This document shows positions 23,788-31,894 of a stretch of DNA of 37,759 nt, one piece after another. The notes below the pieces were generated by a model. That model saw only the letters and a list, made by a program, of their open reading frames with translations, did no database searches and was not told the DNA's origin. A program made the position numbers and the translations under genes. Source of the DNA: Dehalococcoidia bacterium (lineage in GTDB: Bacteria; Chloroflexota; Dehalococcoidia; Lucifugimonadales; UBA3495); the NCBI GenBank assembly GCA_021295965.1, contig JAGWBI010000027.1:1-37759 (forward strand), given 5' to 3'. Each line of letters starts with the position of its first letter. The stretch's first letter is position 1.

Positions 23788-24252
23788 ATGAGCTTCTGGG
23801 ATGATGTCTATGCGCTGCGGGAACAGGGGTTAATCCCACTAGTGTGGACGCGCGCCGATTTGCGTCCTTTGCTGAAAGCGGAATACCCGAACGCAATAAT
23901 AACTCTACCTTTCCGCCACTCTATCAGTGAGGACGGAAAAGTGGTGGGAGACTTTGTGCAGTCCGGGCTGCGTCCGGAAGCCTGGAGCCTGGGCAGCGGG
24001 CGGTATCGGCTGGTGATTGACCCGGATGACGATGTGGAGACGCAGGCCGCCGAGCGACAACGTGCTATCACTGGCGCCAGAGCGGCGCGGGTGCGGTTCA
24101 AGTTGAAACGGTCAGATGACACCCAAGACCCGCGGTTTGGGGAGAAGGATGAAGATGTGGGTCCTGACTCATATCCCTTTGGGCTTTTGTCGCACGATTA
24201 CGACAACCCATGGGGTCCAATGTATATTGACGTAACGGACTTGTCGCCTTGA
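23788..24252 (+). CDS. Hypothetical protein paired with a PIN toxin
   Basis: I do not recognise this 154-residue protein. It starts MSFWDDVYALREQGLIPLVW and continues ADLRPLLKAEYPNAIITLPF, SISEDGKVVGDFVQSGLRPE, then GSGRYRLVIDPDDDVETQ and a basic helix AAERQRAITGARAARVRFKL. The end is acidic. Its stop overlaps the start of the PIN toxin gene by 4 bases (TTGA), so the two are translated together. The position is that of an antitoxin, but the protein is about twice the usual VapB length. It lacks an obvious AbrB, ribbon-helix-helix or Phd fold. It could be a new antitoxin type or a protein whose start region resembles winged-helix or nucleic-acid binding folds. Confidence 0.6.
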   Translation: MSFWDDVYALREQGLIPLVWTRADLRPLLKAEYPNAIITLPFRHSISEDGKVVGDFVQSGLRPEAWSLGSGRYRLVIDPDDDVETQAAERQRAITGARAARVRFKLKRSDDTQDPRFGEKDEDVGPDSYPFGLLSHDYDNPWGPMYIDVTDLSP

Positions 24253-24662
24253 TCTTGCTGGATACACAAATCTGGCTGTGGCTGGCTCTGGGCATGAACA
24301 GGATGCGACCGGTTCAAATATCAGCCATTACCGAGGCGAGAAACAGGAGAGATACCATCGGTGTAAGCATAATTTCCTGTTGGGAAATTGCCAAAGCCGT
24401 CGAGCTTGGGCGCGTGGACTTGAACGACGGTTCGCCGGACTGGAACTTGGCGAAGTGGTTTGACGATGCAATCGCGAACACCGAGGTCGAAATTCTTGAC
24501 CTGACATTGGATATCGCGATCCAGGCAACAACCTTGCCCGGGAATTTTCACAAAGACCCTTTTGACCAAATGATAGTCGCCACCGCCATAATCAATAACT
24601 GTCTGCTGGTCACCTCCGACAGGCTGATACGAGCCTACCCTGAAGTGACGACCATCTATTGA
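24249..24662 (+). CDS. vapC: PIN-domain ribonuclease toxin (VapC-like)
   Basis: The 137-residue protein is a PIN domain: MILLDTQIWLWLALG (Asp5), GVSIISCWEIAKAVELGRV (Glu46), HKDPFDQMIVATAI (Asp103) and LLVTSDRLIRAYPEV (Asp124). All four acidic metal-binding residues are in place, so it should be an active Mg-dependent RNase. VapC proteins cut tRNA or rRNA when their antitoxin is lost. The start is TTG 24249, overlapping the stop of the upstream partner gene. No standard VapB precedes it. The next gene, an esterase, starts 65 bases downstream with its own ribosome site. Confidence 0.85.
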   Translation: MILLDTQIWLWLALGMNRMRPVQISAITEARNRRDTIGVSIISCWEIAKAVELGRVDLNDGSPDWNLAKWFDDAIANTEVEILDLTLDIAIQATTLPGNFHKDPFDQMIVATAIINNCLLVTSDRLIRAYPEVTTIY

Positions 24663-24727
24663 TCAGGCGTAACTCCCGCAAGAGTCCTACCGCATCTCAA
24701 CACTACGTTAGCAAGTGGAGGCCCAAA

Positions 24728-26692
24728 ATGCCACTGCATCCGCAAGCGAAAGAGGTTATTGAGGCGACCCGCGCCCTGGGTTTGCCGCCCAACTACACGG
24801 TTACGCCGCAGGAAGCTCGCGCCAACGCGGCCATGCGGCCCCGAGGGGTAGGACCTGACGTCGGCAAGGTGGAGGATCGCAACGTCCCCGGCCCGGCCGG
24901 CGACGTCCCGGTCCGGATCTACACGCCGGAAGGCGATGGGCCGTTCCCGATCCTGGTCTGGTATCACGGCGGTGGTTGGGTGGTCGGTGACCTGGAATCG
25001 GCCGATGGCACCGCCCGGCATCTGTGCGTCGGCTCGCGCAACGTGGTGGTGTCGGTTGACTACCGGCTTGCCCCGGAAGCCAAGTTCCCCGAACCATTTG
25101 ATGATTGCTATTACGCTACCGTCTGGGCCAGCGATCATGCGGAGGAATTGGGCGGCGTGCGAGGCGTCGTATCGGTGGGTGGCGACAGCGCCGGCGGCAA
25201 CCTCGCCGCTGCGGTCAGCATCAAGGCGGCGGAAACAGGCGATTTTAGGGTCAGTCACCAGTTGCTGGTCTATCCAGTGACGGACGTTGACTTTGACACC
25301 GGCTCATACATCGACAACGGCACCGGCTATAACCTGGAACGCCAGGGCATGATCTGGTTCTGGGACCATTACCTGGCGGATGAGTCCCAGAAGTCCGATC
25401 CCCTGGTAGCCCCGCTACAGTTAACCGCTGACTTCGAGGGTATCGACGAACTGGCGCAGGCCCTGGTGATCACCGCCGAGTACGATCCGCTGCGCGATGA
25501 GGGCGAGGCCTACGGTCGGTTGCTCGGTGAGTTCGGAGTGCCGGCCGAGGTCAGCCGCTACGACGGGATGATTCATGGTTTCTTCGGCATGGCCAGTGTC
25601 ATGGATACAGCGCGCACGGCCATGGACGACGCCTGCAAGTTCCTGCGCGGCGCGGTGGACGACATGGTGGAGGAGTACCACCGACAGCACGAGGGCGATC
25701 CGGCGGCAATGCGCAAGCTGCTGGACCCACAGGCAGCTCACGTTCTAGAGCTTTTCGAATCCCTCGACATCAAACCTTTCCAGGAAATGAGCGTGGCGGA
25801 GTGCCGAGAGGTGATGAACAGCCGGCCTCGGCCGGAGGGTCCTGAAGTCGGGAAGGTGGAAGACCTCATCATCCGCAACGAACATGGCAAGGAACCGGGC
25901 GACGTGCCGGTACGCATCTATACGCCGGCCACGTCCGGCCCCTGGGGTACTCTGGTGTGGTTCCACGGCGGCGGCTGGGTCATCGGCAACGTGGAAACCG
26001 CCGACGCCACGGCCCGGGACCTGTGTGTGGGCGCCAACTGCGTGGTGGTGTCGGTTGATTACCGGTTGGCCCCCGAGCACAAGTTCCCCACGCCCTTCGA
26101 GGACTGCCTGACCGCCACCATGTGGGCCATGGCCAACGCCGAATCATTGGGTAGCCGGCCCGACGCCATCGCCGTGGGCGGCGACAGCGCCGGAGGCAAC
26201 CTGGCCGCGGCCGTGTCGTTGGCGCAGGACGACCTGCCCCACCCGCTGGCCTTCCAGCTGCTCGTTTACCCGGCCACCGATTACGCCTACGACGCCCGGT
26301 CCTACCAGGTGAACGGACAGGGCATGTTTTTGGAGACGGCCAGTATGCGCTGGTTCTGGGACCACTACGTGGACAATTCCGACCTGTCGGGTTACAACAT
26401 CTTCGTTTCGCCCATGCGGGCTCGCCTCACCAGCGATCTGCCCCCGGCGTTGGTGATCACCGCCGAGTTCGACCCGCTGCGGGACGAGGGCGAAGCCTAC
26501 GCTGCCGCACTGGAAGAAGCCGGCGTTGCCACCACCCTCATTCGTTACGATGGCGTGATCCACGGCTTCTACGGACTGCCCCACGTCATCGACAAAGGGA
26601 GGCGGGCCCTGGACGCTTCTTGCGCCAGCCTGCAAGCGACCTTCGGCGCAGCTCTGGCGCAGCCGGAACCGGCGGTGGCTGCAGACAACTGA
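24728..26692 (+). CDS. Tandem double-domain HSL-family esterase (alpha/beta hydrolase fold-3)
   Basis: The 654-residue protein contains two complete, related alpha/beta hydrolase-3 domains. Domain 1 (about 1-310) has the oxyanion HGGGW at 80-84, GGDSAGG with Ser154, Asp253 in EYDPLRDE and His283 in DGMIHGF. Domain 2 (about 345-640) has HGGGW at 413-417, Ser487, Asp582 in EFDPLRDE and His612 in DGVIHGF. A charged linker (residues 312-345) joins them. Both triads look intact. Single-domain HSL esterases of about 310 residues hydrolyse short acyl esters, so this is an in-frame fusion of two copies. The ATG is chosen from GGAGG upstream. It is probably cytoplasmic, as no signal is visible. The substrate is unknown. 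Confidence 0.9.
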   Translation: MPLHPQAKEVIEATRALGLPPNYTVTPQEARANAAMRPRGVGPDVGKVEDRNVPGPAGDVPVRIYTPEGDGPFPILVWYHGGGWVVGDLESADGTARHLCVGSRNVVVSVDYRLAPEAKFPEPFDDCYYATVWASDHAEELGGVRGVVSVGGDSAGGNLAAAVSIKAAETGDFRVSHQLLVYPVTDVDFDTGSYIDNGTGYNLERQGMIWFWDHYLADESQKSDPLVAPLQLTADFEGIDELAQALVITAEYDPLRDEGEAYGRLLGEFGVPAEVSRYDGMIHGFFGMASVMDTARTAMDDACKFLRGAVDDMVEEYHRQHEGDPAAMRKLLDPQAAHVLELFESLDIKPFQEMSVAECREVMNSRPRPEGPEVGKVEDLIIRNEHGKEPGDVPVRIYTPATSGPWGTLVWFHGGGWVIGNVETADATARDLCVGANCVVVSVDYRLAPEHKFPTPFEDCLTATMWAMANAESLGSRPDAIAVGGDSAGGNLAAAVSLAQDDLPHPLAFQLLVYPATDYAYDARSYQVNGQGMFLETASMRWFWDHYVDNSDLSGYNIFVSPMRARLTSDLPPALVITAEFDPLRDEGEAYAAALEEAGVATTLIRYDGVIHGFYGLPHVIDKGRRALDASCASLQATFGAALAQPEPAVAADN

Positions 26693-26719
26693 CTGTTTCA
26701 ACCAACCAACCGGCGACCT

Positions 26720-26741
26720 GGGGCGAATAATCATTCGCCCC
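26720..26741. repeat. Dispersed palindrome, copy 3 (short form)
   Basis: GGGGCGAAT-AATC-ATTCGCCCC, the central 22 bases of the dispersed palindrome. It lies between the esterase stop and the Uma2 start. Confidence 0.8.
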
Positions 26742-26803
26742 TTTGCCTTGTGCTATCATGCCGGCATACGCAGGCCATGGCCCGCGCCAATCAGAGGCCC
26801 GAT

Positions 26804-27538
26804 ATGACAACCCCCGCGCAGACCACGCGAACACCGTCCCAGACCGGGCGGCACGTTCTTCTGACGGTACTGCCAGACCCGCCGCAGTCTCCCGACATGG
26901 CCACTCAGATTCCCGATATTTCCCGGGCTCATTACACTTTGGAAGAACATTACATGGCTCGGGGTGATGTGGTGGTAATGGGCAACGGCTACCTATGCCA
27001 GGATGCCAGCGACGTAAGGCGGGCGCCCTATCCGGACTTGATAGTAGCCTTCGATATGACGATACCGCCGGCGGACATCGTTGCGTCAAACGGCTACACC
27101 ATCAGCGAGATCGGCAAACCTCCGGATTTCGTACTGGAAGTAGCCTCCGCATCAACCGGACGGCGGGATTACACCGAGAAGCGGGAAATCTACGCTGGCT
27201 ATCGTGTAGCCGAATACTGGCGTTTTGACCGCACCGGCGGGCAGTTTCACGACGCGGCGCTGGCCGGAGACCGGCTGCTGTCGGACGGGCAGTATGGACC
27301 CATGCCTATCAATACCATGAACAACGGCGTTGTTCGCGGATACAGCCCAGTTCTTGGGCTGGAACTCCGCTGGGTCGAAGGCACGCTGCGCTTCTGGGAT
27401 CCGGCGACCGGCGAATATCTGCCGGACTTGACTGAGGCCAAAGCCCAAACCGCCGCGGCCATCGCCCAGCGCGACGCTGCCGAGGAGCGAATACGGCAAC
27501 TGGAAGCAGAGCTGTCCAATTATCGATCTACCAACTAG
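26804..27538 (+). CDS. Uma2-family (PD-(D/E)XK nuclease fold) protein
   Basis: The 244-residue protein has the Uma2 core: APYPDLIVAFD (Asp78), PPDFVLEVASASTGRRDYTE (Glu112) and KREIYAGYRVAEYWRFD (Lys126 followed by the E-Y-W strand). This fold is a restriction-endonuclease type. Uma2 proteins are numerous in Chloroflexota and cyanobacteria, their role is unclear, and DNA cleavage is inferred from fold only. The C-terminus (about 205-240) is a coiled coil (AKAQTAAAIAQRDAAEERIR), probably for dimer formation. ATG 26804 has AGAGG upstream; ATG 26897 would also keep the core. The gene sits between the esterase and an aminotransferase on the same strand. Confidence 0.8.
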   Translation: MTTPAQTTRTPSQTGRHVLLTVLPDPPQSPDMATQIPDISRAHYTLEEHYMARGDVVVMGNGYLCQDASDVRRAPYPDLIVAFDMTIPPADIVASNGYTISEIGKPPDFVLEVASASTGRRDYTEKREIYAGYRVAEYWRFDRTGGQFHDAALAGDRLLSDGQYGPMPINTMNNGVVRGYSPVLGLELRWVEGTLRFWDPATGEYLPDLTEAKAQTAAAIAQRDAAEERIRQLEAELSNYRSTN

Positions 27539-27561
27539 TTCTCACTCAAGGAGCGAACGTC

Positions 27562-28902
27562 ATGGCCGAAACCATCCAGGAACAATACATCCGTATGAAC
27601 CCGCGGTCGCGGGAGTTGCAACCCAACTACCAGGCCCGTTTCCCGTCCGGCAGCCCCGGCCACGACGGCTACACCTCCGACCCCTTCCCGGTGGTCATAG
27701 CGCGGGGCAGCGGGCCGCGCAAGTGGGACATCGACGGCAACGAGTACGTTGACTACGGCATGGGATCGGCGTCGCTGCTGACGGGACACGCCCACCCCGA
27801 GGTGGTGGCCGCTTTGTCGGCGGTGCTGGCCGACGGCTCGCACTTTGGCGCGCCCACCGAGTCCATGCTGGAATGGGGCGAGCGGGTCTGCACGCTGATG
27901 CCCTGTGCCGACAAGGTGCGGTTCGTCGGGTCCGGCGCCGAGGCCACCATGCTGGCCATGCGCGTCGCCCGCGCCTATACCGGAAAGGAAAAGATCATCC
28001 GCTGGGAGTCCCACTACCACGGCTGGCACGACTACGTAATGCCCGGCAACCTGCCGCCTTTCGACGTTCCTGCTTCAATCGGCATTCCCCAGGGAACCAT
28101 AGACTCCATCATCGTGCTGCCCACCGACCTTACCGCGCTGGAAAACGCGCTGAACAGCGACGACAACATCGCCGGCGTCATCACCGAAGCGTCGGGCGCA
28201 TCCTACGGCACAGTTCCGCTGCCGGAGGGTTTCCTGGACGGCGTGCGCCGGCTGACCCGTGAGCGCGGCGTGGTGATGATTCTGGACGAGGTTATCACCG
28301 GATTCCGCTGGGCGCCGGGCGGAGCCCAGCAGCGCCTGGGGGTCGATCCCGACCTCTGCACCATGGCGAAAATCCTCACCGGCGGTTTGCCCGGCGGGGC
28401 GGTGGGCGGCCGGGAAGAGGTCATGGCCGTCATGCACCAGACCGGGGACAGCCACCACGACCGCTACGAACGGGTGCTCCACGGCGGAACCTTCAACGCC
28501 AACCCCTACGCGGCTGCGTCAGGCAACGCCGCCCTGCGCCTGGTCGCCACCGGCGAGTTGAATGAGCAGGCCGATCTGATGGCCGAGCGTCTGCGGGTCG
28601 GACTGCGCGAGGTCGTGGAACGGCGCGAGGTCAACGCCACCGTGTACGGCGAGGCGTCCACCTTCCACATGTTCTTCGGCGAGCGCAGCATCGCAGGCCT
28701 GGACGCCTCCCGCTTGAAGGACCAGCCCGTAGGTATCCAGCGGGCGCTCCGGCAGGCTCTCCAGGTGCGCGGCGTGGACCTGATGTCCCGAACCAGCGGC
28801 GTGCTGTCCGGCACCCACACCGAGGCCGACATCGACTTCACCATCGAGGCCTTTGACGGGGCGATTGCGGCGATGATGGAAGAAGGGCTGGTGCAGCACT
28901 GA
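27562..28902 (+). CDS. Class III aminotransferase, glutamate-1-semialdehyde aminomutase-like
   Basis: The 446-residue PLP enzyme is of class III. Visible landmarks are KWDIDGNEYVDYGMGSASLL, VRFVGSGAEATMLAMRVARA (phosphate-binding S-G-A-E-A), WESHYHGWHDYVM, MILDEVITGFRW with Asp242 holding the PLP nitrogen, and MAKILTGGLPGGAVGG with the Schiff-base Lys270. These match the HemL-like subgroup, where K-x-x-x-G-G-x-P-x-G-A-x-G-G is usual. HemL makes 5-aminolevulinate, but several HemL-like enzymes act on other amino acids or amines. With no heme genes around it, I do not assign hemL. AAGGAG precedes the ATG. The product ends just before a hairpin terminator and convergent HicBA genes. Confidence 0.85.
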   Translation: MAETIQEQYIRMNPRSRELQPNYQARFPSGSPGHDGYTSDPFPVVIARGSGPRKWDIDGNEYVDYGMGSASLLTGHAHPEVVAALSAVLADGSHFGAPTESMLEWGERVCTLMPCADKVRFVGSGAEATMLAMRVARAYTGKEKIIRWESHYHGWHDYVMPGNLPPFDVPASIGIPQGTIDSIIVLPTDLTALENALNSDDNIAGVITEASGASYGTVPLPEGFLDGVRRLTRERGVVMILDEVITGFRWAPGGAQQRLGVDPDLCTMAKILTGGLPGGAVGGREEVMAVMHQTGDSHHDRYERVLHGGTFNANPYAAASGNAALRLVATGELNEQADLMAERLRVGLREVVERREVNATVYGEASTFHMFFGERSIAGLDASRLKDQPVGIQRALRQALQVRGVDLMSRTSGVLSGTHTEADIDFTIEAFDGAIAAMMEEGLVQH

Positions 28903-28941
28903 TAGGTCAAGTTGCTGCACGATACCCTGGAATCCGCGAAG

Positions 28942-28967
28942 GGGGCACCGTCTGAAATCGGTGCCCC
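28942..28967 (+). terminator. Hairpin terminator between aminotransferase and HicA
   Basis: GGGGCACCG (28942-28950) and CGGTGCCCC (28959-28967) form a 9-base-pair stem with an 8-base loop. It sits between convergent stops and can serve either strand. Confidence 0.6.
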
Positions 28968-28982
28968 TGATCGTCAGGCATT

Positions 28983-29222
28983 TCACTGCGCGTCAATCAG
29001 CCGTTGGAGTCCTGCTCTACCTATTCCGGTTTGTTTGATGCTGAGGATGGCTCCCAATGTAGAAGTTGTCAGGGGCGTTGATTTGTCCGGGACAACTGTT
29101 GACCGTTGCCGCGCTTCTCCGGGAAATTGTTTGTAATAAAATACTCCGTGGGTGCGCCTGCCTCCGTTGGTCCAACCGTCGCGTTCCAGTAGCTGCATTA
29201 GCTCACGCCCGGAAATGTTCAT
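28983..29222 (-). CDS. hicA: HicA-like mRNA interferase toxin
   Basis: The 79-residue protein reads MNISGRELMQLLERDGWTNG then GRRTHGVFYY, followed by STVVPDKSTPLTTSTLGAIL and SIKQTGIG. This is the HicA double-stranded-RNA-binding-like fold: the S-G-x-E-L-x-x-x-L-x-x-x-G-W opening, the catalytic histidine (His25) and the late 'G-T-L-x-x-I-L-k-q-a-G-l' helix. HicA cleaves mRNA when not bound by HicB. The ATG overlaps the HicB stop by 4 bases (ATGA). The sequence between strands 2 and 3 is slightly longer than in typical HicA. Confidence 0.78.
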   Translation of the reverse strand: MNISGRELMQLLERDGWTNGGRRTHGVFYYKQFPGEARQRSTVVPDKSTPLTTSTLGAILSIKQTGIGRAGLQRLIDAQ

Positions 29223-29533
29223 GAGATGGCAAACCCGGACGGTCTGGGCAATTCCACCGGCACAATCTCCACGCCATTGTCGGCCAGGTAGCTCTTGACA
29301 TCGGAGATACGGTCAACTCCGTTGAGTTGCAGTTCAACCGCATCCTTCAGTTCCGTTTGCGTCTGTTCCAGCGTCTCGGCGCAGGTCGCAGTTCCCAGTT
29401 CGATACAAATGCCAACCCACTGCCCCTCTTCTTCGTGATAGGCAAACGCGAGTTTGATGGTGTAATCAGTGACGCCGGAGTTATCGGTGTGCGTAACAAC
29501 CATGGTTTCCTGTATAGCGGTCGGATTTAACAT
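29219..29533 (-). CDS. hicB: HicB-like antitoxin
   Basis: The 104-residue protein has the partial RNase-H fold of HicB: YTIKLAFAYHEEEGQWVGIC, then IELGTATCAETLEQTQTELK and DAVELQLNGV. The 'W-V-x-x-C-x-E-L-g-t-x-t-x-g-x-T-x-e-e-A' pattern is typical. No C-terminal DNA-binding domain follows, so self-repression would need another factor. I chose ATG 29533 because GGGAGG is well spaced upstream; an adjacent TTG would add one residue. It is placed before and overlaps hicA. Confidence 0.78.
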   Translation of the reverse strand: MLNPTAIQETMVVTHTDNSGVTDYTIKLAFAYHEEEGQWVGICIELGTATCAETLEQTQTELKDAVELQLNGVDRISDVKSYLADNGVEIVPVELPRPSGFAIS

Positions 29534-29565
29534 CAATCTTGCCTCCCAACTGTAGTATCGGGCGA

Positions 29566-29574
29566 ATCATACCA
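29566..29574 (-). promoter_or_regulatory. Candidate extended -10 element for hicBA
   Basis: TGGTATGAT on the minus strand fits TGn-TATnAT, about 33 bases before the hicB start. It overlaps the end of the MOSC gene. Confidence 0.3.
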
Positions 29575-30331
29575 CTACCACCTCATCTCCCACCCGCACG
29601 GCGCCGGGCCGCTCCACGATGCCGTACACCCCGAAGTAGGCAGCCATTGCGTTGGGGCGGTAGCCCAGGATGGACCTTACGGCCTCGGTGTCGGTTTCGC
29701 CAGTGGTCGGATGCTGGTCGATGATGGCGCATCGCGGGTCGGGAGCCAATATCCGGACCACAGCGTCGCCCACGGTGATTTGGCGGTTCATCCAGCCGTC
29801 TTCCTCATGGGCTTCGCACCCGTCCAGCAGCAGCGTCGGGCGAAAACGGTCCGTGGCGAGGCACTCGTCCTCGGGCATACCCATCTCTGACGAAAGACGT
29901 TCCACCGAAGCACGGGACAGCACCGATACGGGAAACTCGTCAAACACCTGGCACGGCAGCTCGGACATCATCAATACCGCAGGTTGGCCACAGAACTCGC
30001 TGATGGCCGGCATCCAGTCTCCCATCAACGGACGCGCTCGAACCCGCCGTCCCCAGATTATCGTCCACACCGGGCGGTCCAGTTCGGGTTGACCCTCCAG
30101 CACCGTGCCGTCGGGGAAAGCAATCCGCAGCTGCTCCGCATGGGGGTCCCAGGATGCGTCCAGCTGGGCCAACTTGCCCACCTGCCGCCGACTGAGCAAA
30201 CGACCCTGCCCGGTGACCAGGTAAAACCTGCGGTCCACCTGTATGCCTCCCAAGTCCAGCGTTACCTCGGTCAAAGGGACCAACGCCATCGATTTGACCG
30301 GGGCGATGTTGATTTCGGCGACGGTGATCAC
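29567..30331 (-). CDS. MOSC-domain protein (MOSC_N plus MOSC)
   Basis: The 254-residue protein has an N-terminal beta-barrel (VAEINIAPVKSMALVPLTEV, VDRRFYLVTGQGRLLSRRQ) and a C-terminal MOSC core (FPVSVLSRASVERLSSEMG, DRFRPTLLLDG, LAPDPRCAIIDQHPTTGE). Cys201 in PDPRCAIID is the conserved residue that holds the molybdenum-cofactor sulfur or metal in mARC-type enzymes. Such proteins reduce N-hydroxylated compounds or carry sulfur for molybdoenzymes. I chose GTG 30331 because GGAGG is 5 bases upstream; the frame continues further but through a repeat. It follows the HpaB-like gene on the same strand. The molybdenum hydroxylase at 4155 is the only other molybdenum-linked gene seen. Confidence 0.82.
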   Translation of the reverse strand: MITVAEINIAPVKSMALVPLTEVTLDLGGIQVDRRFYLVTGQGRLLSRRQVGKLAQLDASWDPHAEQLRIAFPDGTVLEGQPELDRPVWTIIWGRRVRARPLMGDWMPAISEFCGQPAVLMMSELPCQVFDEFPVSVLSRASVERLSSEMGMPEDECLATDRFRPTLLLDGCEAHEEDGWMNRQITVGDAVVRILAPDPRCAIIDQHPTTGETDTEAVRSILGYRPNAMAAYFGVYGIVERPGAVRVGDEVVVV

Positions 30332-30355
30332 GGCATCCTCCACCTTCCATTGCTT

Positions 30356-30383
30356 GCAGGGGCAAATAATTGTTCGCACCTAC
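30356..30383. repeat. Dispersed palindrome, copy 4 (degenerate)
   Basis: GCAGGGGCAAATAA continues into TTGTTCGCACCTAC, the 28-base palindrome with several changes in the arms. It lies between the HpaB-like and MOSC genes. Confidence 0.65.
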
Positions 30384-30395
30384 CGACGGGATTGG

Positions 30396-31850
30396 TTACT
30401 CCCAACTCAAAAATTCATGCACCATATCTCGCGCTGCACTCCGGTCGTAAATCTGGTACAGCAGCGCGGCGTTGCGGGCAACGTCGCCGCCGAAATAGCG
30501 TTCGTAGAGAGTCTGCCGGCCGCCGAAGGCGCTGCACGACACGTCCCACGCCAGGCGGAACAGACGGATGCGCTCCTCGGCGGTGGCCGTGTCGGTGTCC
30601 ATGTACTGCCGGATGTCTTCGGCCAGGGGGCCATTGAGATCGGCTTCGGCCGGCAGGGCCATCAGGCTGCTGGAACCGAGCAGGTGCAGGATTTCGGCCA
30701 TGCGCGGATACATGGTGATCATCTGCTTGCGGGCTACCAACAAAGGGCGGTAGTCCGGGCAGAAAATTCCCCATTCGTCAACGGACGCCCGGGCCTCCGA
30801 TGCTGCCAGCAGGGCCTTGGTGATCTCCAGGTTCTCGATCAGTTCGGCGATGAGGTGCTGCGTCTGCGGCAGTTCGCCCGAACCCAGCGTGTCCACCATC
30901 TTAGTCGCCAGGCCCAGCATGAATTCGCACTTGACGACATTCTTGGTGACCACCTGGTGGCCGGTGTGTGCGTTGCGGTTGGTGCGCTCGCCCCACTGGT
31001 TGCACAGGGCGACGTCGTTGTACAGGAACACCCGCTCCCAGGGCACCAGAACGTCGTCGAAGAACACGATGGCGTCCATTTCCTCAAAGCGGCTGCCGGC
31101 CGGATGGTCGAAATGGGAGCGTCCCAGGTCGATGGTGTCCCGGCACTGGAACTTGAGGCCCTCGGTGTTGCAGGGGATGGAGAACCCGAAGGCGTACTTC
31201 CCCTCCTCGCCGGAAGGCACGCGGCGGGTGCGCGCCGGATATACGGCGATTTCGTCAGACAGCGGCCCCAGGGTCGCCAGCACGCGCGCGCCGCGCACCA
31301 CGATGCCGGCGTCGGTTTCCTTGACCACGGAAAGGGCGACCTCAGTGCGGTCGTCAAAGGGGGTCTGGCCCACGGAACGGCTGCGCTGCAGGTTGACCAG
31401 GGTGTGCGTCATCACGATGTCGTTTTCGCGGATGTATTCGTAATAGTCCAGGATGTTCTGCCCGAACTCCGGTCGATTCTGTGCGGAGTAGTCGGCGGCG
31501 GCAGCCATCGACATCACCGCCACGTTGAGGAAGTCGGGGGTGCGTCCCATCATGCCGCAGGAGGCCAAAGCCCAGTTGGTCATCATCTTGCGCCGCCGTT
31601 TCAGGTCGTCGGAGTTTCGGGGCATGATGAACGACAGGCCCACCGGATCGCCGGTGGACGGGGATGTATAGACCATTTCGTCGCGTTTGGCCGGGTCATG
31701 CTGCATATCAAGCAGGCCGGCCACGGTGCGGATGCCGCCGGCAAAGGCCGGATGGGTCGTAACGTCCTTGACCTTCTGTCCGCCGATGTAGATTTCGGCG
31801 GCCCGCTCCCGCAGTCCCGCGATGTATTCGGCTCCGGTGCGCGCTGGCAT
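30396..31850 (-). CDS. HpaB-like FADH2-dependent 4-hydroxyphenylacetate 3-hydroxylase family protein
   Basis: The 484-residue protein matches the large (oxygenase) component of two-component flavin hydroxylases. The start is MPARTGAEYIAGLRERAAEI YIGGQKV-type; then SFIMPRNSDDLKRRRKMMTN, HTLVNLQRSRSVGQ, GIVVRGARVLATLGPLSDEI, FFDDVLVPWERVFLYND and FGGRQTLYERYFGGD follow. These are signature stretches of the HpaB/HpaH and 4-hydroxybutyryl-CoA-dehydratase-like acyl-CoA-dehydrogenase fold. The enzyme would hydroxylate a phenolic or related ring using FADH2 and oxygen; no reductase (HpaC) gene is nearby. The dehydratase branch needs iron-sulfur cysteines, which I do not see. ATG 31850 has GGAGG upstream. 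It lies 44 bases after the ACT-domain gene. Confidence 0.88.
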   Translation of the reverse strand: MPARTGAEYIAGLRERAAEIYIGGQKVKDVTTHPAFAGGIRTVAGLLDMQHDPAKRDEMVYTSPSTGDPVGLSFIMPRNSDDLKRRRKMMTNWALASCGMMGRTPDFLNVAVMSMAAAADYSAQNRPEFGQNILDYYEYIRENDIVMTHTLVNLQRSRSVGQTPFDDRTEVALSVVKETDAGIVVRGARVLATLGPLSDEIAVYPARTRRVPSGEEGKYAFGFSIPCNTEGLKFQCRDTIDLGRSHFDHPAGSRFEEMDAIVFFDDVLVPWERVFLYNDVALCNQWGERTNRNAHTGHQVVTKNVVKCEFMLGLATKMVDTLGSGELPQTQHLIAELIENLEITKALLAASEARASVDEWGIFCPDYRPLLVARKQMITMYPRMAEILHLLGSSSLMALPAEADLNGPLAEDIRQYMDTDTATAEERIRLFRLAWDVSCSAFGGRQTLYERYFGGDVARNAALLYQIYDRSAARDMVHEFLSWE

Positions 31851-31894
31851 ATGGGATCCTCCGTGTGTCGATTGTCAAGGTCAGCGGGTTTGGG

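Noticed and set aside
27562-28902. Naming the class III aminotransferase hemL
   Set aside because: The motifs fit the HemL-like subgroup, but no heme genes are nearby and several relatives have other substrates.
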